This document shows positions 1 through 8,864 of a DNA stretch of 44,777 nucleotides, piece after piece. Position numbers and translations under genes: made by a program. The notes under the pieces are model-generated. The model was given only the letters and a program-made list of their open reading frames with translations, was not told the origin of the DNA and did no database searches. Each line of letters starts with the position of its first letter. The stretch's first letter is position 1. The stretch covers positions 1 to 44,777 of the forward strand of contig NZ_CALIMY010000112.1 in assembly GCF_938045205.1 (NCBI RefSeq). Reading direction: 5' to 3'. Origin of the DNA: an uncultured Campylobacter sp. (GTDB taxonomy: Bacteria; Campylobacterota; Campylobacteria; Campylobacterales; Campylobacteraceae).

Positions 1-309
1 AATAATTTACTTATATTTAAACCCATATCGCAGGTTCCGATTAAGTGCTAGGATATAATGCGGAGCCGCGTTTAGGTTGGCTTAGATACGATTTAACTCA
101 AGACACTTGACTAGAGGAGAACGTCTCGTCGCGAAATCGCGTGCTCGACAGCGGTTTGGTCTTAAGCGCTTATTTCGTGATAGTGCCCAGCCGCAGGCGT
201 TTGCTTCACAGCAGCACGCTCGTTGCGCTATTCGCACCGCACGCCGCATAGATTTAAATTTCAAATCGTTCTCATTTTAGAAGCAACTTTGATAAAATTT
301 AGCCATTTA
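1..309. other. Intergenic region at window edge, no gene recognised
   Basis: I see no convincing gene here. A TATAAT hexamer at 54-59 could be a promoter or may belong to something outside the window. The minus-strand open frame at 82-264 is Arg/Cys-rich, has no ribosome binding site and resembles no protein I know. Confidence 0.4.
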
Positions 310-323
310 TTGATTATAATCAA
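310..323. promoter_or_regulatory. FNR-type operator upstream of hcp
   Basis: The 14-bp sequence TTGATTATAATCAA is a perfect palindrome and matches the classical FNR consensus TTGAT-N4-ATCAA at every defined base. Its centre (316.5) lies exactly 41.5 bp before the start inferred from the -10 box at 346-351. That is the geometry of a class II CRP/FNR-activated promoter. Which CRP/FNR-family protein binds is not shown. Confidence 0.65.
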
Positions 324-345
324 TTTTTTTGCCTAAATAAAATCT

Positions 346-351
346 TAAAAT
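346..351 (+). promoter_or_regulatory. -10 box of the hcp promoter
   Basis: TAAAAT lies 32 bp before the hcp start codon and predicts transcription from about position 358, giving a leader of about 26 nt that carries the AAAGGA ribosome binding site. No -35 hexamer is evident, as expected if an FNR-type activator binds at 310-323. Confidence 0.5.
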
Positions 352-383
352 TACCAACTAAATTTTTTTACAAAGGATTTTCT

Positions 384-1712
384 ATGAGCGACAATCTAGA
401 GATGTTCTGTCATCAGTGCCAAATGAGCGCGCCCGAGGGCTGCGGCGCAAAGGGCCAAGACAAAGGCACCTGCGGCAAAACCTCGACGCTGGCGTTACTT
501 CAGGACACTATGGTTTTCGGACTTAAAGGCCTTAGCGCCTACCGCCACCACGCGCACGAGCTCGGCGCCGATACTAGCGCGGTCGATACCGTTATGGCGG
601 ACACGCTGTATTTTACGCTGACGAACTCAAATTTTAACTTTGACGAGCATATCGCGCAGCTGATGGCTGTCGGAAGCGCGGGCGTGCAGATTATGGATAT
701 CTTAAGCGAGGCGCATACCGCAAAATTCGGCGTACCGACCCCGGTTAAAGTTAGTCAAAACAAGGTCGAAGGCAAAGCGATTTTGGTTAGCGGACACAAC
801 CTGCATGCTCTTGAGGCGCTGCTAAAAGCGACCGAGGGCAAGGGCATCAATATCTACACCCACTCCGAGATGCTTCCTGCGCACGGCTATCCGCAGCTTC
901 GCAAGTATCCGCACCTAAAGGGCAACGTCGGCAAGGCGTGGTTCGATCAGACCAAGCTTTTCAACGAATTTAAAGGCGCGATTTTGATGACCACGAACTG
1001 CATCGTGCCGCTTCGCTCGTCCTGTAGCTACGCAGACAGGCTGTTCGGCTACTCTATCGCTGGCACAGACGGGATCAAACATATCCAAAACGACGATTTT
1101 ACGCCGCTCATCGAGTGCGCGCTTGCGTGCGGCGACGTGAGCATGGACAGCGACGAGAGCTTGGTGACGGGCGGACACTACAAGACGATTTTAAGCCTCG
1201 CGCCGCAAATTTTAGACGCGATCAAATCTGGCAAAATCCGCCGCTTTTTCGTCATCGCAGGCTGTGACGCACCCGGCAAGGGACGCGAGTATTACCGCGA
1301 GCTAGCGCTTAGCCTGCCTAAGGACTGCGTGATTTTGACCTCCAGCTGCGGCAAATTCCGCTTCAATGACGTGGATTTTGGAACCGTGCCCGGTACCGAG
1401 CTTCCGCGCTACATCGATCTAGGTCAGTGCAACGACAGCAACGGCGCGGTCAAGATCGCTCTGGCGCTTAGCGAGGCTACGGGCATCGCGGTAAACGATC
1501 TGCCGGTCTCGATCGTTCTGATGTGGATGGAGCAAAAGGCGGTCATCATTCTGCTTGCGCTGTTTAGCCTAGGCGTTAAGAATATCAACGTGGGACCAAC
1601 CGTGCCTGAGTTTTTCAACGACGAAATTTTGGGCTTTTTGGTGCAAAATTTCGGACTTCGCCTAATCAGCGGCGACGCGCAGGCGGATCTGAAATACTTC
1701 CTGGGCGAATAA
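384..1712 (+). CDS. hcp: Hybrid cluster protein (hydroxylamine reductase / NO-detoxification type), short form
   Basis: This cytoplasmic Fe-S protein family reduces hydroxylamine in vitro and is linked to nitric oxide and nitrosative stress. At 442 aa it is about 100 residues shorter than the Desulfovibrio and E. coli forms, matching the short class that lacks part of the N-terminal helical bundle. All expected hybrid-cluster ligands can be placed: His138, Glu162, Cys206, Cys294, Cys322, Cys349 and Glu383. Spacings agree closely with the Desulfovibrio protein (His-Glu 24, Glu-Cys 44, Cys294-Cys322 28). The N-terminal cluster cysteines are C9, C12, C20 and C30, with wider spacing between the last two than in class I. 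AAAGGA precedes the ATG. The gene is transcribed alone, behind an FNR-type site and followed by a hairpin. No hcr reductase gene is nearby. Confidence 0.93.
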   Translation: MSDNLEMFCHQCQMSAPEGCGAKGQDKGTCGKTSTLALLQDTMVFGLKGLSAYRHHAHELGADTSAVDTVMADTLYFTLTNSNFNFDEHIAQLMAVGSAGVQIMDILSEAHTAKFGVPTPVKVSQNKVEGKAILVSGHNLHALEALLKATEGKGINIYTHSEMLPAHGYPQLRKYPHLKGNVGKAWFDQTKLFNEFKGAILMTTNCIVPLRSSCSYADRLFGYSIAGTDGIKHIQNDDFTPLIECALACGDVSMDSDESLVTGGHYKTILSLAPQILDAIKSGKIRRFFVIAGCDAPGKGREYYRELALSLPKDCVILTSSCGKFRFNDVDFGTVPGTELPRYIDLGQCNDSNGAVKIALALSEATGIAVNDLPVSIVLMWMEQKAVIILLALFSLGVKNINVGPTVPEFFNDEILGFLVQNFGLRLISGDAQADLKYFLGE

Positions 1713-1732
1713 ATTTCATAGCGAGGCAAATC

Positions 1733-1776
1733 GGGTAAATTTAAAATTCGGCAAAGCTTAGATTTTAAATTTACCC
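1733..1776 (+). terminator. Hairpin after hcp
   Basis: A perfect 15-bp inverted repeat (GGGTAAATTTAAAAT and its complement) surrounds a 14-nt loop, 20 bp after the hcp stop, and is followed by only three T residues. It is probably a transcription end or mRNA-stabilising hairpin. Confidence 0.6.
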
Positions 1777-2601
1777 TTTATACGTATACGGCGGTTTTAA
1801 TAGATCTAGCCGATCCGCGGCTATTTTGCGCCGACGCTCATATTTAAATTTCACGACTATGCCGTCCTTCTTAATTTAAATTTTAAAATCATATAATCTC
1901 AACTAAATGCTTCGAAAAATTTAATTAAGTGCTTTTTTACACATTCAAATTCCAATCGTCTTTGCTATTACAATCCCTCTTTTTCTGTGTAAGTATTTAT
2001 CTTATCCGTATCGCTGCCGCTTATAGTAACCGCTATAGTGTAGCCGTCTTGATTGCTTGGTATCTCATAAAATTTTCCGTATCATCTCATTTTTCGCTAT
2101 CAGATATTGCAATTTAGTGCCGTTAAAATTTTAAATAAATATAGTATTTTCACAGGATTTTTAATCGGAATTTAAATACGGATTTTAATCTAAATTTTAC
2201 TCATAAATTTTGAGATTATTTTATAAGTGCATAGCGCACGACTCGCAGGAATAAAATTTTAAGCAGATTTTGTACGAAATTTCAAAATGCAGCTCAGCTC
2301 ACAAGCAGATAAATTCGCTGTAGCCTTGCGTTTAGAATTCAGCGCTAGTGATAAATTTCGCATCTTTACTTCGGTGCAAATTTTAAAATTCTATACAGGA
2401 GATAAAATTATAAGCCCGCGCAATGCATGAATTCTAAAATTCCACATCGCCTATAGAATTCCATGCCGCACGACACATAAATTTTGAAATTTTAAAATTT
2501 CACGCCGCAGATAAAATTTAAGAATTTCCTTTTGCGGTAAAATTTTAAAGCTCTACCACAAATCCTCTGTCCGCGCGGCGAGTTCCAAATCCGTCTAGAA
2601 C
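1777..2601. other. Long AT-rich spacer without a recognisable gene
   Basis: About 820 bp with no supported gene. From about 2140 it consists largely of degenerate units in which GC-rich words (GCCGCA, GCGCA) alternate with AAATTTTA/TAAAATTT words every 20-30 bp. The 62-codon open frame at 1929-2117 starts with GTG, has no ribosome binding site and looks spurious. Confidence 0.5.
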
Positions 2602-3432
2602 TTAGATTTTCCTCACCAGCTCAGGGATTATCGCTTCGAAATCTACCCCCTCGTAGTCCTTACGCTCCTCGTCGCTCATCGTCTCTTTGATCGTGCTGAC
2701 GACGAAATCTGCAGCGATGCGAACCGCCGTTTCCAGCGACTTGCCGCGCATTATTGCGCCGAAGGCTACGGCTGCGAAAATATCGCCGGTGCCGTTAAAT
2801 TTAACCGGCAGCAGCTCGTGAAAATACTCGTTCGTTCTGCCCGTGCGCGCATCGTAGCTGAAAACCCCGCACTGATCGGCGATGTAGCCGATACCCTTTA
2901 AAATAACCTGTCTAGCGCCCAGCTCTCGAAGCCTTGCAAGCAGATCCATGATGAAATCCCTATCCGCATCCTCTCGGTACGGCACGCCTGTAATCGCGCA
3001 GGCCTCGGTGATATTGGGCGTGATGACGTCGGCCTGAGCGCACAGAAGCGCCATCATACGGGCAAAATCCTCGTTAAAGCCAGGATAAAATACGCCGTTA
3101 TCGCCCATGCAAGGATCTACCAAAATAGTTTTGCCCGCGCCGCCGAAGCTCGCAAATAGCTCGCCCATAATCTCGATCTGCGCTGCCGAGCCCAAAAAGC
3201 CCGTGTAGATGCCGTCAAATACCACTCCGCGGTCTTTCCAATGCGCCATGATCGCGCGTATTTGAGAGCTTAGATCGCAAAAGGTGTAGCCCGAAAAGCC
3301 CGTATGCATTGATAAAACCGCCGTAGGGATCACGCTCGTACTGATCCCCATCGCGCTTAGTATCGGCAAGGCGACGGTCAGCGAAACCTTGCCCACGCAG
3401 GATATATCTTGAACGGTAAGAACTTTTTTCAT
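2602..3432 (-). CDS. pdxY: Pyridoxamine/pyridoxal kinase (PdxY/PdxK family)
   Basis: The 276-aa protein belongs to the ribokinase-like fold and should phosphorylate pyridoxal, pyridoxamine or pyridoxine for the vitamin B6 salvage pathway in the cytosol. Family signs are the N-terminal VLTVQDISCVGKVS segment, DPCMGDNG in the middle, ITPNITEA in the nucleotide-binding half, and the catalytic NGTGDIFAA motif near residue 218, whose Asp acts as base. The reading frame opens one codon earlier at a GTG, but AGGA is best placed for the ATG at 3432, so I use that start. It is monocistronic, convergent with hcp and divergent from the menA-like gene. A related hydroxymethylpyrimidine kinase is less likely, because ThiD is present elsewhere in the window and has different motifs. 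Confidence 0.88.
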   Translation of the reverse strand: MKKVLTVQDISCVGKVSLTVALPILSAMGISTSVIPTAVLSMHTGFSGYTFCDLSSQIRAIMAHWKDRGVVFDGIYTGFLGSAAQIEIMGELFASFGGAGKTILVDPCMGDNGVFYPGFNEDFARMMALLCAQADVITPNITEACAITGVPYREDADRDFIMDLLARLRELGARQVILKGIGYIADQCGVFSYDARTGRTNEYFHELLPVKFNGTGDIFAAVAFGAIMRGKSLETAVRIAADFVVSTIKETMSDEERKDYEGVDFEAIIPELVRKI

Positions 3433-3604
3433 CACAATTCCTAAAATTTTTGGCTCTATTTTACCGCTATTTATATTAAAAAGGCGAATTTAAATAAAAT
3501 TTACTCTACGAATAGTCTAAATTTATGATATTTTTGGCGTTTTTCCGCTAAATTTTAAGTTGAGTTCGCCGCAAATTCGGCGTATAAATTTAAAAAGGCA
3601 AAAA

Positions 3605-4507
3605 ATGATAACCGCAAAAGCTCTCTATGCATCCGCGCGCCTTAGATCGCTGCCGCTTAGCGTCTCGGGCGTACTGCTCGGCAGCGGCGCGGCATACGGT
3701 GCGGGCGTATTTAGAGCGGATATTTTCGCGCTGGCGCTGCTTACGACGCTGCTGTTTCAGGTGCTAAGCGACTACGCTAACGACTACGGCGACGCGGTAA
3801 AGGGCACCGACGACGAGGGCAGGCTGGGACCACGTCGCGCGATACAAACGGGACAGATGAGCGCGGAGCAGATGAAGCGCGTCATCGTCGCTACGGCGCT
3901 ACTTGCGGCATTTTCTAGCCTCGCGCTAAGCGTTTTGGCATTCGGCGAGCGGTTTTATCTCGTGGCTCTATTTTTGACGCTTGGCGGCGCGTCGATATAC
4001 GCCGCGATCCGCTACACCGTGGGCGCCGGCGCATACGGCTATAAGGGGCTTGGCGACGTTTTCGTGTTTTTGTTTTTTGGGCTTTTGAGCGTACTGGGCT
4101 CGTATTTTTTATATGCCCGCTCGCTTGATGCGGCGCTACTGCTGCCTGCGTGCGCGTGCGGGATGCTAAGCACCGCCGTGCTAAATCTAAACAACATGCG
4201 CGACATCCAAAACGACGCGCTCAAGGGCAAGCGCACGATCCCCGTTCGTATCGGACTGCGCGCAGCCAAACGTTACCACTACGCGCTGATCGCGGGCGGA
4301 GCGGGATTGATGCTTTGCTACTCGCTTTTGCGCGGCGGCTCGGGCGTGAGATTGCTCTACGCGCTGAGCTTCGCGCCGCTACTTCGGCATCTCTTTTTCG
4401 TCTCGCGCGTGTGGGAGTGCTGCCACTTCGACGGGCAGCTCAAGGTCGTCGCGCTCTGCACGTTTGCTATGTCGGCGCTATTTTTCGTCGGGGAGATTTT
4501 GGGCTAA
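3605..4507 (+). CDS. menA: MenA-like polyprenyltransferase (UbiA superfamily)
   Basis: The 300-aa membrane protein should attach a polyprenyl chain to a naphthoate-type ring in menaquinone synthesis. The first Asp-rich motif, NDYGDAVKGTD (about residue 60), is the form typical of MenA rather than UbiA, and a second motif, NNMRDIQNDALKGKRT, follows near residue 200. About eight hydrophobic segments are visible. The frame can be opened at a TTG at 3560, but AAAGG sits just before the ATG at 3605, so that start is preferred. Known campylobacters make menaquinone by the futalosine route, whose prenyltransferase (MqnP) is UbiA-like, so the exact substrate here is uncertain. Confidence 0.85.
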   Translation: MITAKALYASARLRSLPLSVSGVLLGSGAAYGAGVFRADIFALALLTTLLFQVLSDYANDYGDAVKGTDDEGRLGPRRAIQTGQMSAEQMKRVIVATALLAAFSSLALSVLAFGERFYLVALFLTLGGASIYAAIRYTVGAGAYGYKGLGDVFVFLFFGLLSVLGSYFLYARSLDAALLLPACACGMLSTAVLNLNNMRDIQNDALKGKRTIPVRIGLRAAKRYHYALIAGGAGLMLCYSLLRGGSGVRLLYALSFAPLLRHLFFVSRVWECCHFDGQLKVVALCTFAMSALFFVGEILG

Positions 4508-4528
4508 ATTTGAATTAAATTTAAAATC

Positions 4529-4560
4529 AAGCGCGCCTCTCGGCCCGTTTCGAGGCGCTT
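4529..4560 (+). terminator. Imperfect hairpin after the menA-like gene
   Basis: AAGCGCGCCTC and GAGGCGCTT can pair with a two-base bulge, about 20 bp after the stop codon. There is no T-run, so the assignment is weak. Confidence 0.3.
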
Positions 4561-4746
4561 AACCGAGATAAAATTGAAAACACACGCACATTAAACCTAC
4601 GCCCGATCACTTAGTACTCCAAATTTGATTGAGTTTTGAGCGAATTTGCGCGAAGCGACCCCTAAGAATCATGCGACAAAGCGCCGCGCCACCCGAGCTT
4701 TCAATGTATCAAATTTCAGCGATCTCGCGTCAAAATTCGCGCACGT
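4561..4746. other. Spacer between the menA-like gene and a small minus-strand ORF
   Basis: Nothing convincing is visible. A short plus-strand open frame at 4646-4852 begins without a ribosome binding site and overlaps a more plausible small minus-strand ORF. Confidence 0.35.
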
Positions 4747-4902
4747 TTATGCTGCTTTGACCGCATTTTGCTCTGCGCGAGTTTGCGCCGCCTCGTTTTG
4801 TGATAGCTCCCGCCATTCATCGAAGCGGCGCTTAAGGATTGTGAGCGCGTAGAATACTTGCCAATAGAATCGCTTGCTGAGCGTATTGTTACCAGCCGCC
4901 AT
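4747..4902 (-). CDS. Possible small protein of 51 aa downstream of the malic enzyme gene
   Basis: An ATG-initiated minus-strand frame encodes 51 residues beginning MAAGNNTLSKRFYW and ending in a charged tail rich in Gln, Glu and Ala. It starts 24 nt after the malic enzyme stop, so co-transcription is possible. No clear ribosome binding site is seen and I recognise no family. It may be a real small gene or the tail of a decayed one. Confidence 0.3.
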   Translation of the reverse strand: MAAGNNTLSKRFYWQVFYALTILKRRFDEWRELSQNEAAQTRAEQNAVKAA

Positions 4903-4926
4903 TTCTATTATCGGCTTTTCCGTGCT

Positions 4927-6556
4927 TTAGTACTCCGGTTTCCAGATACAGTTTTTGACCGTTTTTTCCACATCATCCGTTGCAACGCGGTTTAATTTTT
5001 GACGGACGGCACAAGAGGCGACTGCGACGGCAACCGCTTCGGAAAATTCCGTCAGCTGTGCTACCGGCGGTAAAACCACTTCTCCGGGTTTTCCAGTTTC
5101 AAGAAAGGCTCCAAGCGAATGTGCAGCTGCCGAGATCATTTCATCCGTCACGAGCTTTGAATTTACCACGATACTGCCTAATCCCAATCCCGGATAAATC
5201 AGCGCGTTATTTGCCTGCCCGATTGTGTACGTGACGCCCTTGTATTCCACCGGATCGGCAGGAATTCCCGTTGCCACCATTGCGCGGCCATCCGACCAAT
5301 GAATTAAGTCTGAAGCCGTAGCTTCAGCCAGCTCTGTAGGATTACTGAGCGGAAAAATAATCGGGTGCTCGCACCATGACGCCATAGCGCGAACGATCTC
5401 TTCCGTAAAGGTTTTCGGCGCTGTCGATGTTCCCACAAGGATCGTCGGACGTATCGCCATAACCGCTTTTGTAAGAGAGACGGGCTCTCTCACATTACCA
5501 AATTCGCTACGTTTTCGCGCAAACGGTTTTTGTTCGGGCGTCAGGTCGTCCATGTCGTCAAACAGCAGCCCCTGCTTATCCACCATATAAAAACGGCTGC
5601 GGGCTTCGTCTTCGGAAAGACCTTGCGCGACCATTTCTCTGAATATGCGATCCGTGATTCCCGCTCCTGCCGTTCCCGCGCCGAAGCACAGATATACCTG
5701 CTCCGTAAGCTTTTGCCCGTTGATTTTCATAGCGCCGAGAATTCCCGCAAGTGTAATAATTCCGGTTCCTTGACAGTCGTCGTTGAATACAGGCAAAGTT
5801 TTCTGTTATGTTTGTAAAACCTTTGCGGCATTCGATCTGCCGAAGTCTTCAAAGTGAAGGTATAAGTCGGGGGAAAGTTTTTCCGCCGTCGTTACAAATT
5901 GATCGATGAAGCGGTAATATCTATCGCCGTATATTCTCTTGTGGCGATTTCCGAGATAGAGCGGATCATTCAGCAGCGCCTCTCTATTTGTTCCGCAATC
6001 CAGCACGACCGGCAGTACCGATTTCGGGTCAATTCCAGCGGCGGCAGTATAGACCATCAGTTTTCCTACGGAGATATCAACGCCGTTCGTTCCCCAGTCG
6101 CCGATACCGAGAATTTCTTCCGCGTCGGTCGCAACGATAAGTCTGATGTGTCTGTCACCGGCGGCATGACGGAGCACATCTTCAATTTGCTCAGGAGCAT
6201 CGATTGACAAAAATGCCGCACCCTGCGTATCGACAAACTGCTCACTATATTGCTCGATACTTTCCGCGATAACCGGATCATAAACAATCGGCATCAACTC
6301 TACAATATGTTCATGGAATACGTTGATAGAAAAGCGTTCGGTTGTGATTGAAAACATCCATGAGGAATCTTCTTTTTTCTATTTTGGAAGTTTTCCGTTC
6401 CATCTGGCGGTAAATTCTATCGGCTTGCGTTTCAATATCGTCAATACACGGAGGAAGCAGTCCTTCCAGATGATACTTTTTCCTTTCTTCGGCGGAGAAT
6501 GCCGTTCCCTTGTTCAAAAACGCATCATTGATGCGGTCATAGCCATACTTTTCCAT
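4927..6556 (-). pseudogene. Disrupted NAD-dependent malic enzyme (malate -> pyruvate + CO2)
   Basis: The locus spans about 543 codons, close to full length for bacterial malic enzymes. The start is solid: AAAGGAG lies five bases before the ATG at 6556. Codons 1-78 encode the normal N-terminus (KGTAF...LEGLLPP, then RRFLMDVFNHNRTLFY). Near 6320-6325 one extra base shifts the frame; the other frame continues with VFHEHIVELMPIVYDP. A second lesion is an in-frame TAA at 5806-5808. There the text reads KVLQT-stop-QKTLPVFNDD, with the stop where I recall a conserved Tyr in relatives, so TAC/TAT to TAA would explain it. Downstream the frame is intact, including CFGAGTAGAGI (NAD binding) and NPTELAEA. 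The wording resembles Firmicutes enzymes, suggesting acquisition followed by recent decay. Sequencing error could explain the shift but less easily the nonsense codon. Confidence 0.88.
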
Positions 6557-6746
6557 ACGCGCTCCTTTGTTTTATTTGAGTCTTGCTTTTCGACTTGAAT
6601 AAATTATACTGCTTCAGTCTAAATTTATATACAATCAAAATTTTACCGCGCGAAGGTGTTTTGTATGGATAAATTCAATCAATCGAGCGAAATTTTACCA
6701 TAAGCAGAGATGATGAAAATGCAGCAACAGGCAATGCAAATTTACA

Positions 6747-6771
6747 AGCGGCTCTGCCAAACAGAGCCGCT
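6747..6771 (-). terminator. Terminator hairpin of assT1
   Basis: A perfect 10-bp GC-rich stem, AGCGGCTCTG with CAGAGCCGCT, has a 5-nt loop and lies 12 bp beyond the assT1 stop on the minus strand. The sequence after it has only scattered T residues. Confidence 0.7.
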
Positions 6772-6782
6772 CAATTTAAATT

Positions 6783-8630
6783 TTACTTCTCAAACGCCTT
6801 TTCTAGGCTAAACGGAAACGCCTGATAGCCCATCGCGTTAGTCATTTTGATTTCGATTGACGGCTCTTTTGCGCCCCACTCAAACTCGTTGATGTGAGGG
6901 CTAGGCACGCCGACCGGGCGGCCTTTGGCGATGTCAAACTGCATGCCGGCAACCGCGGAGTAAACCATCACGCTATCTAGGTCGTCTTGATACTGCGCGA
7001 GCGATGTGACCGAGCTGTACCACTCGCTGCCGCGCTGTTTGCCGTACTCCCAGACCTGCTCGACGGTTTTAGCTTTTTCGTCGATTTTATAGACGACCGC
7101 GCGGGAGTATTTCATACCCGCCATCGCAGGCTGCTCCATGCCGCGCGTATCGCCGTTGTCAAAGACAGTGAGATACACTACGCCTTTTTTGGACTTGCTG
7201 TCGATTCTAAATGCCGTGTGCTGCGTCCACTGCCAGTCAAATCCGCCCTTCTCGCTCTCATATCCCGGGCATTTTGAGTACTCGTCCTCGCAGACGATTT
7301 TTTTGCCGTCTTTATCTACAGGCTGGAGCAAGTAGCCCTTAAACTGATCTTTCCAGCCTTTGTGCGCACCCATTATCCATTTGACTTTTTTGTCGCGGCC
7401 GATCTTTATGACGGCGTCTTGGTGGCGACTGGAGATGATGATGCTATCGTCGCTTGGATCATAATCCACGCTATTTACGTGCGCCCAGTTGCGTCCCGGG
7501 CCCGAGCCCACGATGTCGCCCCATTTTTCGTTCGTATCCATCGCGGCTAGTTCGTCCGTGCTCGCGGTGTGGCCCGCCTTGCTAGCGTCGATGTTTAGGC
7601 ACACTGCGCCCTGATCGAGCGTTTTTAGCACGATGTCGCGGTACGGATCTAAAATTTCATACAGCCTAAAATCATCCACGACGTTGCCGTCTCTATCGAC
7701 TTCGACGATTACGTCGCGCACGGTGCGGACGTTTTTACCGTCGGCGCGTTTATAGTTGGCGTTTGCCGCGCGCAGGAAATAGTGTCCGTTTTGCGCTACG
7801 TCCATGGAGTGCGAGAAGTCGTTGTAGCCGGCCGGTAGCTCGCGGTTAAAGATTTCGCGGCCCATTATGTCGTATTTGGCATATCGCTGGCCATATCCCC
7901 ACGTCATCGCGCCGTCGTCGTTTTGCTTAAAGCCCATCATGACGCCCGCGCTAAACGGCTGTTTGAGGTCGTAAATTTTACTCGGCTCCAGATACCAGCG
8001 CACTTCGCCTTTGGTGTCTAGGATGAAGTTGTTCGGGCTGTAGTTCCACTCGATCGCGCCGCCGGCCGGGTTGTTCCACACGACTTTTGTGCCTTTGCCG
8101 GTTTTGTTTACGAAGTTATTTACGTAGTAGAGGCGGTTAGCAAATTTCGCGCTCGGAGCCTTTACAACCTCGATTTTATCAAACAGCGCGCCCTTTTGAG
8201 ACGGCATGCCCGAGCTCTCTAGATAAATCGCCGGAGCGTAAATTTTATAGCTTTCTTTTATGTGCTCGGTCCCACCCTTATAAATTTTATCATACTCGAC
8301 CTCGACGGTGTTTTGATAGTCGGGATATAGTCCGAAAACAGGGATTCCGCCGTGAGTGCGCAGGTGTTTATCGGCAACTTTATAGCTGATAACCTGACCA
8401 CCCGGCTTCGGCACGATGGTGACTTTTGCATTTGCTAGCGTGTAGCCGCCGTTTTTGATGACCGCCGTTAGTGGCGCGATGTCGTATGGATTTACGACTA
8501 CTTCGCCGATCTTGCCCGGGATGCCGTAGTCTATGTGCGCGCCGCTAGGTCCGCCGATAGCCAGCGCCGCCGTGTTTAAACCGCCTAAAAGCGCCGCAGC
8601 TAGCGCAAATGAAGAAAGAGTTCGCTTCAT
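6783..8630 (-). CDS. assT: Arylsulfate sulfotransferase AssT (first copy)
   Basis: The 615-aa periplasmic enzyme should move sulfate between phenolic compounds without PAPS. A Sec signal peptide is evident (MKRTLSSFALAAALLGG...ALA, cleavage near residue 24). Conserved parts include NPYDIAPLTAVI, RNWAHVNSVDYDPSDD, SSRHQDAVIKIGRDKKVKW and QWTQHTAF. His471 of the last motif corresponds to the residue transiently sulfated in uropathogenic E. coli AssT. Cys447 and Cys454 flank the loop before it, in the position of the E. coli structural disulfide. The gene is divergent from dsbL-dsbI, whose products in E. coli oxidise AssT. AAAGGAG precedes the ATG and a strong hairpin follows the stop. A second, shorter assT lies about 6 kb away. 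Confidence 0.93.
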   Translation of the reverse strand: MKRTLSSFALAAALLGGLNTAALAIGGPSGAHIDYGIPGKIGEVVVNPYDIAPLTAVIKNGGYTLANAKVTIVPKPGGQVISYKVADKHLRTHGGIPVFGLYPDYQNTVEVEYDKIYKGGTEHIKESYKIYAPAIYLESSGMPSQKGALFDKIEVVKAPSAKFANRLYYVNNFVNKTGKGTKVVWNNPAGGAIEWNYSPNNFILDTKGEVRWYLEPSKIYDLKQPFSAGVMMGFKQNDDGAMTWGYGQRYAKYDIMGREIFNRELPAGYNDFSHSMDVAQNGHYFLRAANANYKRADGKNVRTVRDVIVEVDRDGNVVDDFRLYEILDPYRDIVLKTLDQGAVCLNIDASKAGHTASTDELAAMDTNEKWGDIVGSGPGRNWAHVNSVDYDPSDDSIIISSRHQDAVIKIGRDKKVKWIMGAHKGWKDQFKGYLLQPVDKDGKKIVCEDEYSKCPGYESEKGGFDWQWTQHTAFRIDSKSKKGVVYLTVFDNGDTRGMEQPAMAGMKYSRAVVYKIDEKAKTVEQVWEYGKQRGSEWYSSVTSLAQYQDDLDSVMVYSAVAGMQFDIAKGRPVGVPSPHINEFEWGAKEPSIEIKMTNAMGYQAFPFSLEKAFEK

Positions 8631-8733
8631 CTTATTCTCCTTTGAATTGGTTTGATACCGTAATTTTAATCAACCTCGCTAACGTAGAAATCACGCGTTT
8701 ATTAAAACTTGCTTAATTATAAAAAATAATTTC

Positions 8734-8759
8734 AAATTTTGGCTTTTGTGCCAAAATTT
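8734..8759. promoter_or_regulatory. Perfect inverted repeat between assT1 and dsbL
   Basis: AAATTTTGGC and GCCAAAATTT form a perfect 10-bp repeat with a 6-nt spacer, near the middle of the divergent 234-bp intergenic region. It could be an operator controlling both directions or a hairpin in one leader. No regulator is known from the sequence. Confidence 0.45.
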
Positions 8760-8864
8760 AGTCGAAATTTTATAAATTTAATCTAAAATTTATCTTAGCG
8801 TGAGTTTTGCGGCGGCGAGAGAATATAAAATTAACGCAAACAAAATCATTTTAAGGAGCACTCT

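Noticed and set aside
1929..2117. Hydrophobic 62-codon open frame after hcp
   Set aside because: GTG start without a ribosome binding site, AT-driven composition and no similarity; it lies in a spacer.
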